Shown here one piece after another: positions 9,058 to 15,975 of a DNA stretch of 64,000 nucleotides. Source of the DNA: Thermococcus sp. LS1 (GTDB lineage Archaea; Methanobacteriota_B; Thermococci; Thermococcales; Thermococcaceae); NCBI RefSeq assembly GCF_012027395.1, contig NZ_SNUJ01000003.1, forward strand, positions 182,155 through 246,154. The letters are read 5' to 3'. A program made the position numbers and the translations under genes. The notes below the pieces were generated by a model. The model was not told the DNA's origin. It ran no database searches and saw only the letters and a program-made list of their open reading frames with translations. Position 1 is the first letter of the stretch. Each line of letters starts with the position of its first letter.

Positions 9058-9975
9058 GTGGTAGTTGAAATAGTTACGTTCATCGTGGGACTCGCCCTTC
9101 TAATCAAGGGGAGCGATTTCTTCGTTGAGGCTGCCTCTAGGGTGGCCAAGGGCTTTGGGGTGAGCGAGTTCATCATAGCGCTCGTTCTGGCAAGCATAGC
9201 GACGACCCTGCCAGAGGTCACAGTTTCGGCCCTTGCAGCGTACGGTGGAAACAGCGGCATCGCCCTCGGAAACGCCATCGGAAGCGCGCTGGCGAACATC
9301 GCGTTGATATTGGGTGTATCCTCTCTCATCCTTCCGCTCACCGTCGAGGAAACGGCTTGGAAGAACTCCCTCTTTATGGTCGCCGTCACGGCCTACGCGG
9401 GCCTCCTCATGTACGACGGCACGATAAGCAGGCTCGATGGCGCAAGCCTGATACTCATCTACTTTGGCTTCCTTTACTACCTCTACAAGAAGCACATGAC
9501 CATTGAGGAAATGAACGCCGAGCGCGGTAATCCTAAGAGGGATGTCCTCATAATGCTCGGCAGCGGTCTCGTGGTGGTCATCGGTGCGAGGCTGGTCGTC
9601 GACAGCGCGGTAACTCTCGCGAGGGCTTTCGGGGTTCCGGAGGTCGTGATAGGCCTCACCCTAGTCTCGATAGGCACCTCTCTGCCGGAGCTCACTAACT
9701 CCCTCATGGCAACGCTCAAGAAGCTTCCCAACATCAGCGTCGGCAACATCATCGGCGCCAACATACTCGATGTCCTCATGGTCATCGGCATAGCCTCGGT
9801 GATAAGGCCGATAACCGTCGATCCGGGAATCTTCTCGTCAACGCTGCCGCTCACAATCGGCGTCATGATCCTGCTCACGTTAGCGCTCCGCCTCACGGGA
9901 AGAATAAGCCGCGCGACGGGGGCCATCTTCCTTATGATATATTCGGTCTTTCTTTACTTCCAGTTCTTGGGATGA
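9058..9975 (+). CDS. calcium/sodium antiporter (CaCA family, YrbG-like)
   Basis: Membrane cation exchanger of about 305 residues with ten hydrophobic segments. The two alpha repeats that form the ion path are evident: TLPEVTVSALAAY followed by GNAIGSALANIALILG in the first half, and GTSLPELTNSLMA followed by GNIIGANILDVLMVIG in the second. The order and length match the archaeal and bacterial CaCA exchangers. Start is uncertain: GTG at 9058 is downstream of GGTGAGG at 9048-9054; GTG at 9049 is inside that site. The hairpin at 9991-10008 probably ends its transcript. Confidence 0.88.
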   Translation: MVVEIVTFIVGLALLIKGSDFFVEAASRVAKGFGVSEFIIALVLASIATTLPEVTVSALAAYGGNSGIALGNAIGSALANIALILGVSSLILPLTVEETAWKNSLFMVAVTAYAGLLMYDGTISRLDGASLILIYFGFLYYLYKKHMTIEEMNAERGNPKRDVLIMLGSGLVVVIGARLVVDSAVTLARAFGVPEVVIGLTLVSIGTSLPELTNSLMATLKKLPNISVGNIIGANILDVLMVIGIASVIRPITVDPGIFSSTLPLTIGVMILLTLALRLTGRISRATGAIFLMIYSVFLYFQFLG

Positions 9976-9990
9976 TTCCTCTTTTTACAT

Positions 9991-10008
9991 CTTCCCAACT
10001 TTGGGAAG
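9991..10008. terminator. hairpin between exchanger and thiamine-binding protein genes
   Basis: CTTCCCAA and TTGGGAAG form an 8 bp inverted repeat with two bases between them, preceded by CTCTTTTTAC. It lies 15 bp past the exchanger stop and ends just before the TATA-like GCTTTATTTAG (10012-10022) of the next gene. It may be a terminator or an operator for the following promoter. Confidence 0.45.
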
Positions 10009-10011
10009 CAA

Positions 10012-10058
10012 AGCTTTATTTAGTCCATCTATTACCCCATTATTGAAACCAACAACCA
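10012..10058 (+). promoter_or_regulatory. promoter of thiamine-binding protein gene with CCAACAA motif
   Basis: TATA-like GCTTTATTTAG at 10012-10022 is followed by AACCAACAACC at 10047-10057, close to the expected transcription start. The permease gene of the same transport system (at 17588, other strand) carries AGCCAACAAAACC directly after its TATA box. The shared element could be an operator for a thiamine-responsive repressor. Confidence 0.4.
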
Positions 10059-10076
10059 GTTAATTGGGGTGAAACT

Positions 10077-11219
10077 ATGAGAAGGTTAGCCGCTCTGTTC
10101 ATCATGATGCTCCTCGTTGGGACCATCGGCGCTTCCAGGCCGGTGAAGGCTCAGGAGGAGCTCACGGTTTACTCCTACGACAGCATAGAGTGGTGGATGA
10201 AGGAGATAGTTCCGATATTCGAGGAGAAGTACGGCGTTAAGGTCAACCTCGTTCTCATAGGCGATGCTGGAGAGGTTCTCAACAGGCTCATCCTCGAGAA
10301 GGACAACCCGCAGGCTGACGTCGTCGTCGGCATAGACAACAGCTACCTCGCCAAGGCCATAGATGCGGGCGTTCTTGAGCCCTACAAGCCGGAGAACGCC
10401 GACGTTATCCCAGACTGGATAATCGAGAAGTTTGACCCGACCTTCCACCTCACACCCTACGACTACGGATACATAGCTATCAACTACCGCAAGGACATGG
10501 TTCAGAACCCGCCGACCAGCCTCGAAGACCTCACCAAGCCAGAGTGGAAGGGCAAGCTCATCATCGAGGATCCGAGAACCAGCTCGCCGGGAATGGCCTT
10601 CCTCCTGTGGACGATAGCCGTTTACGGTGACGACTGGCTCTACTACTGGGAGAAGCTCAAGGAGAACGACGTCCAGATCGTCGAGGGCTGGAGCGCAGCC
10701 TGGGGAGCTTTCACCAAGGGCGAGTATCCGCTCGTGCTCAGCTACGCAACCTCTCCGGCAGCAACCGTCTACTACGAGAACAACACCAACATCGGCGCGG
10801 TCGCCTTCAAGGAGGGCAACTACCTCCAGATCGAGGGTGCTGGAATAGTCAAGGGTGCCAAGCACCCCGAGCTGGCCAAGAAGTTCATAGAGTTCCTTAT
10901 CAGCGAGGAGGCCCAGGAGAAGCTTCCGGTCAACCAGTGGATGTACCCAGTCAACAAGAACGTCCAGCTCCCCGAGGTCTTCCAGTACGCGGTTGAGGTC
11001 GACAAGCCCGTCACCGTTGACCCGGCCGAGATAGAGAAGAACTACGAGGCTTGGCTCAAGCAGTGGACCGAGCTCATGATCGAGGGCAAGAGCGCTGACG
11101 AGATACTCGGCAAGACCACCACAGAAACCAACGGGGAAACTGATAACGCCGGCATCTGCGGACCGGCCCTAATAGTCGGCCTTGCCATAGTGCCGCTCCT
11201 CCTCAGGAGGAGGCGCTGA
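10077..11219 (+). CDS. thiamine-type ABC transporter substrate-binding protein with CGP-CTERM anchor
   Basis: Exported binding protein, 380 residues, of the thiamine/Fe(III) class (TbpA-like). A signal peptide (residues 1-25, MRRLAALFIMMLLVG...) is followed by the mature N-terminus EELTVYSYDSIEWWM. Segments such as DVVVGIDNSYLAKA, PYDYGYIAINYRKD and GWSAAWGAF are typical of thiamine-binding TbpA. The C-terminus has a Thr-rich linker and the Thermococcales CGP-CTERM signal (ICGPALIVG, a hydrophobic stretch, then RRRR), which should attach it to the cell surface. The permease and ATPase are at 14968-17588 on the other strand. Thiamine is the likeliest ligand; iron is less likely. The start follows GGGGTGAAACT. 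Confidence 0.85.
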   Translation: MRRLAALFIMMLLVGTIGASRPVKAQEELTVYSYDSIEWWMKEIVPIFEEKYGVKVNLVLIGDAGEVLNRLILEKDNPQADVVVGIDNSYLAKAIDAGVLEPYKPENADVIPDWIIEKFDPTFHLTPYDYGYIAINYRKDMVQNPPTSLEDLTKPEWKGKLIIEDPRTSSPGMAFLLWTIAVYGDDWLYYWEKLKENDVQIVEGWSAAWGAFTKGEYPLVLSYATSPAATVYYENNTNIGAVAFKEGNYLQIEGAGIVKGAKHPELAKKFIEFLISEEAQEKLPVNQWMYPVNKNVQLPEVFQYAVEVDKPVTVDPAEIEKNYEAWLKQWTELMIEGKSADEILGKTTTETNGETDNAGICGPALIVGLAIVPLLLRRRR

Positions 11220-11250
11220 GTTCTTCTCCCCTTTTCTCCCCACCGCAACT

Positions 11251-11258
11251 TTTATAAG
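11251..11258 (+). promoter_or_regulatory. TATA box of tRNA-Arg
   Basis: TTTATAAG, preceded by an A/C-rich BRE-like stretch (CCGCAACT), lies 25 nt before the mature 5' end of the tRNA, which is consistent with an archaeal promoter and a short 5' leader. Confidence 0.6.
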
Positions 11259-11282
11259 AGCGCCCCTTAACCACTAACCCGA

Positions 11283-11359
11283 GGGCCCGTAGCCTAGCAG
11301 GATAGGGCGCCGGCCTTCTAAGCCGGAGGTCGCGGGTTCGAATCCCGTCCGGCCCGCCA
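11283..11359 (+). tRNA. tRNA-Arg (anticodon TCT)
   Basis: Cloverleaf of 77 nt with the 3' CCA encoded. Acceptor GGGCCCG, D arm GCCT...GGGC, anticodon stem CCGGC/GCCGG around the loop CTTCTAA (anticodon TCT, reading AGA), T stem GCGGG/CCCGT with loop TTCGAAT, then CCGGCCC, discriminator G and CCA. The sixth acceptor pair is C6 against C67, a mismatch; the other six pairs are standard, and a G67 would restore a perfect stem. No intron. It is followed by a long non-coding hairpin tract. Confidence 0.95.
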
Positions 11360-11937
11360 TAACAACCCTTTGCTTCGCATGTTGAGACTTGCGTCTCAAC
11401 ACGTCGGGAAGCTTTGCTTCCCACGAAGCGTTGACGGAAAAATTGCGTGCGATTCTGACGTGCTTGATTCTCGAGTGGGTTTACTCTTCAATTGCTGGTT
11501 TTACAGTGTTTCACTCTCCATAGGGCGTCCGAAGGACGCCATAATAAAAGGTAAAACTGTGTAACTGACTATTTTTGAAGTCAAACCATTTTTCAAGGAG
11601 CATCTCCTGGGATGCACGCATTGTTTCTTGCCATTAACTTTAGAAGGGACTCTTTTGGTCAAGCTTTTCCCAAAAGCTTGTTGCCAAACAATGTTGGAGT
11701 GAAGCTCCAACACACGGAGAACTTCGGTTTCATCAAAGCTTGTCTGTCGCTTCTGACTTGACGGGCGTCAAAAAGAAAGCGGATTAAAAATCAGGATTTT
11801 TCCTGTGAAATCCCACTTCAACGGGCGGACTTGGGGGTACACACTGTTAGTTTGCTAAGCAGTCAAAACTTTGGTCGGGCTTTGCGAAGGCAAAGCTTGT
11901 TATCGTGAAGTTTGTTGCGAAAACTACTTAAACATTT
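11360..11937. repeat. non-coding tract with a series of perfect hairpins
   Basis: No credible gene lies in these 578 bp. Instead there is a run of short, mostly perfect inverted repeats: 11381-11400 (GTTGAGAC, loop TTGC), 11406-11422 (GGGAAGC, loop TTT), 11524-11540 (GGCGTCC, loop GAA), 11660-11680 (CAAGCTTTT, loop CCC, 9 bp), 11692-11712 (TGTTGGAG, loop TGAAG), 11758-11771 (TTGACG), 11792-11805 (CAGGA, loop TTTT), 11843-11863 (imperfect) and 11879-11896 (GCTTTGC, loop GAAG). The stems differ in sequence, so this is not one repeated unit. It may be structured RNA, protein-binding sites, or the remains of an element integrated next to the tRNA. Confidence 0.7.
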
Positions 11938-11950
11938 TTGGGCAACCTAA
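11926..11950 (+). promoter_or_regulatory. promoter and possible DtxR-type operator of metal regulator gene
   Basis: TATA-like ACTTAAACA at 11926-11934 is followed by the imperfect palindrome TTGGGCAACCTAA (11938-11950). DtxR/IdeR/MDR family regulators bind TTAGG...CCTAA sites, and this one sits between TATA and start of the DtxR-like gene, as expected for autoregulation. Confidence 0.45.
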
Positions 11951-11965
11951 CGGCAGGTGAGGCCG

Positions 11966-12400
11966 TTGGAGATAAGCAAGAGGGAAGAGGAGTATCTCGA
12001 GACGATGTACATACTCCACAAGAACAAGGGTATCATCCGGGTCAAGGACATAGCTAAAATGATGCGCGTAAAGCCGCCGAGCGTCGTCGATGCGCTTAAA
12101 AAGCTCAACGAAAAGGGCTTAGTCGAATACGAGAAATACGACAGGATTCTTCTGACCGAGAAAGGCCGCGAAATTGCTGAGCAGACTTATTCAAAGCACC
12201 TCCTTCTCACGGAGTTCTTCATCGACATCCTTGGCATACCTCCAGAGATAGCGGAGCACGACGCCTGTCAGTTCGAGCACTACGTCAGCGAGATAACCGT
12301 GCAGAGGATAAGGGAGTTCGCCCAGTTCATCCAGGAGCAGTGCCCCTACGTGCTCAAGCAGTTCATCAAAGAGAAGCTGGCAGAGAATCAGAAAAAATGA
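11966..12400 (+). CDS. DtxR/MntR family metal-dependent transcriptional regulator
   Basis: DNA-binding repressor, about 144 residues. The N-terminal winged helix (EEYLETMYILHKNKG, then IRVKDIAKMMRVKPPSVVDALKKL as helix-turn-helix) and the C-terminal metal-binding and dimerisation domain (HLLLTEFFIDILGI, with EHDACQFEHYVS carrying the metal-ligating Glu, Cys and His residues) match the iron or manganese regulators. The SH3-like third domain is absent, as in MntR. I chose TTG at 11966 because GGTGAGG precedes it by a few bases; the GTG at 11957 is part of that site. A TTGGG/CCTAA palindrome in its promoter suggests autoregulation. Confidence 0.87.
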   Translation: MEISKREEEYLETMYILHKNKGIIRVKDIAKMMRVKPPSVVDALKKLNEKGLVEYEKYDRILLTEKGREIAEQTYSKHLLLTEFFIDILGIPPEIAEHDACQFEHYVSEITVQRIREFAQFIQEQCPYVLKQFIKEKLAENQKK

Positions 12401-12453
12401 TTTCCTTGCCCTGCTCTTGATTAAATTTAAAAAAGAAAAGCAGAAATCCGGGT

Positions 12454-13788
12454 TCAGATGACTCCGCCGAGGTATGCGAAGTAGGCTATGAACACCAGGG
12501 CGAGGACGTACATCAGCGGATGAACTTCTTTTCCGCGGCCGCTGAAAAGCTTGATCAGAGTATAGCTGATGAAGCCCATGCCTATTCCATCCGCTATGGA
12601 GTAGGTGTAGGGTATTGTTATGAGCACGAGGAACGCTGGAATCGCTTCCGTGTGGTCGGTAAAGTCGACTTCCTTAATAGCGCTGAGCATGTAGTAACCC
12701 ACTATGACCAGCGCTGGAGCAGTGGCAAAGGCCGGTATTGCCTGTGCCAATGGGGCTATGAAGAGACCTATGGCCAAGAACAGGAAGCCCGTAATCAGGG
12801 CAGTCATTCCAGTTCTGCCGCCCTCTTCTATTCCCGCCGCACTCTCGATGTAGGTGGTAACGGTCGAGGTTCCAAGGATCGCACCGACGGTCGTGCCGAC
12901 GGCATCAGTGAGAAGGACCTTTTCTGCATCGGGTATCTTTCCGTCTGTGGTTATGAAGCCAGCCTTGGCGCTCAGACCGGTCACCGTTCCGAGGGTGTCG
13001 AAGAAATCAACCATGAAGAACGCGAAGACCACACCGATTGCTCCAACGTTGAGCAGTCCCTGGAGGTCCATCTTCATGAAGGTGTAGCTTATGTCCGGGG
13101 TTGAGAAAATCTGGTCCGGCCATGGCGCGGCTCCGGTAATCCAGCCGAGGACGCTGGTGGTTATGATGGAGATGAGGAGAGCCCCCTTAATGCGGAGGGC
13201 AATAAGAACTGCGGTCAGGAAGAGGCCGAAGAAGAACAGCAGGATCTGCTTGCTCGCCAGTGCGGTAGCGTTCAGACCTGTGAATTTGAGCACCCCCTCC
13301 TGGACGAAAGCTGTGAGAAGTCCGACGTCGTTGAGGCCTATGAGCGTAAGGAAGAGGCCTATTCCAGCACCAACGGCGTACTTCTGGCTGAGCGGAATCG
13401 CGTGGATTATGGCGCTCCTGACCTTGGTAACGCTCAGCGCGATGAAGATGAGACCCTCGACGAAGACGGCAGCTAAAGCCACCTTCCAGTCGTAGCCCAT
13501 GCCCAGAACCACGCTGTAGGCGAAGTAGGCGTTCAGCCCCATTCCTGGAGCGAGAGCGAAGGGCTTCTTGGCATAGAGACCCATGAGGATCGTTGCAAAT
13601 CCTGCCGCCAGAGCGGTAACTGCGACGAGCGAGTTGAAGGCTTCCTTACCCATGGCATCGCTGAGTATCGCCGGGTTCACGAAGAGAATGTAGGCCATGG
13701 TCATGAAAGTCGTAACGCCCGCCAGAACCTCAGTTTTCATATCGGTGCCGTACCTATCAAACTCGAAGTACCTCTCGAACCAGCCCAT
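12454..13788 (-). CDS. NCS2 family purine permease (AzgA/PbuG-like)
   Basis: Membrane transporter for guanine, hypoxanthine or adenine; 444 residues with 12-14 hydrophobic segments. Family marks: start WFERYFEFDRYGTDMKTEVLAGVTTF split over residues 3-28 with the Asp/Thr motif, APGMGLNAYFAYSVV near residue 78, DFFDTLGTVTGL near residue 263 and ESAAGIEEGGRTG near residue 312. These are typical of the AzgA-like branch of NCS2 rather than the uracil branch. It converges with the metal regulator gene. The start at 13788 has GGGGGTG upstream. Cytoplasmic membrane; probably purine salvage. Confidence 0.9.
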   Translation of the reverse strand: MGWFERYFEFDRYGTDMKTEVLAGVTTFMTMAYILFVNPAILSDAMGKEAFNSLVAVTALAAGFATILMGLYAKKPFALAPGMGLNAYFAYSVVLGMGYDWKVALAAVFVEGLIFIALSVTKVRSAIIHAIPLSQKYAVGAGIGLFLTLIGLNDVGLLTAFVQEGVLKFTGLNATALASKQILLFFFGLFLTAVLIALRIKGALLISIITTSVLGWITGAAPWPDQIFSTPDISYTFMKMDLQGLLNVGAIGVVFAFFMVDFFDTLGTVTGLSAKAGFITTDGKIPDAEKVLLTDAVGTTVGAILGTSTVTTYIESAAGIEEGGRTGMTALITGFLFLAIGLFIAPLAQAIPAFATAPALVIVGYYMLSAIKEVDFTDHTEAIPAFLVLITIPYTYSIADGIGMGFISYTLIKLFSGRGKEVHPLMYVLALVFIAYFAYLGGVI

Positions 13789-13951
13789 GAGCGCACCCCC
13801 GTAAGTTAACTGATTCTTGCTAATAACTTAGTTTTTTAAAGCTTTTTTTGACAGAAAAATGTCAAAAGTAACAAGCGTTGAGCGAGTGGGGTGATCGGAT
13901 TCACAAATTGGAGAAAGGGTATCAAAAATAAAATGTCCGGGGTTTTGGTGG

Positions 13952-14872
13952 CTACTGCTCAACGCTTCCTGCGGTAAACGCTTCCGCGTAGGCTTTTACT
14001 ACCGTCTCGTTGCCCATTATCATGAGGACTCTGACCAAGTCCATACCTTTGACTTGGGCGAATTCCACGTAGAGGTACTTATCCCCCTTGCGGTAGAGTT
14101 TAACGCTAAGAGGCTTGAAGCAGTCGTTCTCTTTCGGCGTCATCCAGAGTTCCGTTTCGCGGAATCCCTTTTCCCTGAGCTTCTCATCAAAAGTTTTCAT
14201 AACTGTCTCAATCGAACAGGTGCAGTCTGCGCTTAGCTTCACGGGTTTCACGTCGAAGATGCGGTAATCCTTGAAGTCCGTCCATAACTTGGTTGGTGTC
14301 AGCACCGATATCTCCCACGTGCTGTTCGCCGTTGGGATGTACTGGATCGCAAAGTAGACGTTTCCGGACGGCAGTTCCCACCGAGGACCCTCGGGAAGCT
14401 CCGTGCTAACTCGGCGTATTGAACACATCCGCTGGTGTATTTCGAGGGTTGCGTTCCCAAGGCTTGGCCAGTAGTATCCTTCCCCGCTCCTGTTGGCGGT
14501 GATGTAGGTCGCAAAGCCCCCGAGGGTGCAGGCTGGTTTCATATCGAACTTCTCTGGCCAGTAGGTAAAGTACGCGATCCAGCCCTTTGGTTCTCCAGTA
14601 GTGCGGTTTGTCCAAGAGTATATCACAAAATCGTCATGAAACTTGATTTTCGAGTTATTTGTGATCTGAGTGATGTCCTGCCCTATCCACTGGCCGGGGT
14701 GAACGTTTTCGGGGTGCTGGGATTGTACCTTGAGCGAGCAGTCAACTGGCAAATAATCCCTTCGTGAGGCGTTTTCCTGCAGCATGGCGGGGCCTGAATC
14801 ACCTTCGTTCAGAACGACGAACAGCGATGCGATGAGAACGACCAGAATGAGGCCAATGAATACCCACCTCAC
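13952..14872 (-). CDS. membrane-anchored extracellular protein, unknown function
   Basis: Protein of about 306 residues with one N-terminal hydrophobic segment (MRWVFIGLILVVLIASLFVVL) and a large extracellular part with many N-glycosylation sequons (NAS, NNS, NRT, NRS, NAT, NST) and about six Cys. No family recognised. GTG at 14872 is preceded by GGTGAAATCC and was chosen over GTG at 14881. It lies downstream of the thiamine-type ABC operon on the same strand with a 95 bp gap, but nothing ties it to transport. Confidence 0.6.
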   Translation of the reverse strand: MRWVFIGLILVVLIASLFVVLNEGDSGPAMLQENASRRDYLPVDCSLKVQSQHPENVHPGQWIGQDITQITNNSKIKFHDDFVIYSWTNRTTGEPKGWIAYFTYWPEKFDMKPACTLGGFATYITANRSGEGYYWPSLGNATLEIHQRMCSIRRVSTELPEGPRWELPSGNVYFAIQYIPTANSTWEISVLTPTKLWTDFKDYRIFDVKPVKLSADCTCSIETVMKTFDEKLREKGFRETELWMTPKENDCFKPLSVKLYRKGDKYLYVEFAQVKGMDLVRVLMIMGNETVVKAYAEAFTAGSVEQ

Positions 14873-14967
14873 GGATTTCACCGATTATAGATTGGGCACT
14901 TTCTATTTAATCTTTTTCTACTCTACAAGGTGAAGCTTTTAATATAGTTGAATGGGATGTTGCCCAA

Positions 14968-15975
14968 TCAGTCCCCGAGCACCGAAAAGCTTTTCACTTC
15001 CACATCAACCCGTTCCGGAAGGTTCTCCACACTGAACGGCAGCTCGTCAAGGAAGCGCTCGGCCAGGATAAGCTCGTCTCCGATTTTAAGCCTGAGCCTT
15101 ATCCTCCCGGGCAGAAGCTCGTAGTCCACTACCTCCGCCATCTCCCCGGGCTTCACGTAAACGCTCTCCGGCCTGAAAAAGACCCGGACCTTTCCATCCC
15201 TTTCAACGTCGAAGCACAGTCCGCCTATGCAGGCCTCCCCATCCTTGGCCTTCAGCTCAAGGATGTTGCTCAGCCCCAGAAAGCGCGCCACGAACTCGGT
15301 CTTGGGCCTGTAGTAAAGCTCCAGCGGCTTTCCAACCTGTTCGACTCTGCCGAAGTTCATCACCGCTATCCTGTCGCTTATCGCCATGGCCTCTTCCTGG
15401 TCGTGGGTGACGTAGATGGTTGTTATCCCAAGCTCACGCTGGATCCTCTTTATCTCTCCTCTCAGGCGCTCCCTTATCTTGGCGTCAAGGTTGCTGAGCG
15501 GTTCATCGAGGAGGAGAACATCTGGTTCGACTACCAAGGCTCTGGCCAGGGCTACCCTCTGCTGCTGGCCGCCGCTCAGCTGCTCCGGGTAGCGGTTTTC
15601 GAGGCCTTCCAAACCAACAAGCTCCAATGCCCATATTACCTTTCTCTCAATCTCGGCCTTCGGGAGCCTCTTCATTTCCAGACCGAAAGCGACGTTTTTG
15701 AAGACCGTCATGTGGGGAAAGAGCGCGTAGTCCTGAAAGACTATCCCTATGCCCCTCTCGTAAGGCGGCAGCTCGTTCACGACCTTCCCGTCGAAAAGTA
15801 TCTCTCCGGTATCGGGCTTCTCAAAGCCCGCTATTATCCTGAGCGTCGTCGTCTTTCCGCAGCCGCTCGGACCGAGGAGCGTTAAAAACTCGCCGTCTCT
15901 GGCTTCCAGATACTCGATAGTAAGCCTGAAATCTTCCCATGCCCTAACTACGTTTCTCAGTTCAACCCTCACCAT
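14968..15975 (-). CDS. thiamine-type ABC transporter ATP-binding protein
   Basis: ATPase subunit of an importer, 335 residues. Walker A GPSGCGKTT (about residue 35), signature LSGGQQQRVALARAL (about residue 130), Walker B VLLLDEPLSNLDA and the H-loop IYVTHDQEEA are all intact. A C-terminal TOBE domain (residues 240-335) marks it as the FbpC/PotA/ThiQ class. Its start overlaps the permease stop by 7 bp, so the two are translationally coupled. With the TbpA-like binding protein at 10 kb it should form a complete importer. Thiamine is inferred, not proved. Confidence 0.85.
   Translation of the reverse strand: MVRVELRNVVRAWEDFRLTIEYLEARDGEFLTLLGPSGCGKTTTLRIIAGFEKPDTGEILFDGKVVNELPPYERGIGIVFQDYALFPHMTVFKNVAFGLEMKRLPKAEIERKVIWALELVGLEGLENRYPEQLSGGQQQRVALARALVVEPDVLLLDEPLSNLDAKIRERLRGEIKRIQRELGITTIYVTHDQEEAMAISDRIAVMNFGRVEQVGKPLELYYRPKTEFVARFLGLSNILELKAKDGEACIGGLCFDVERDGKVRVFFRPESVYVKPGEMAEVVDYELLPGRIRLRLKIGDELILAERFLDELPFSVENLPERVDVEVKSFSVLGD

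Noticed and set aside
11370..11713. Open frames of 64-70 codons on both strands inside the hairpin tract
   Set aside because: They run through palindromes, have no ribosome sites and no protein-like sequence.
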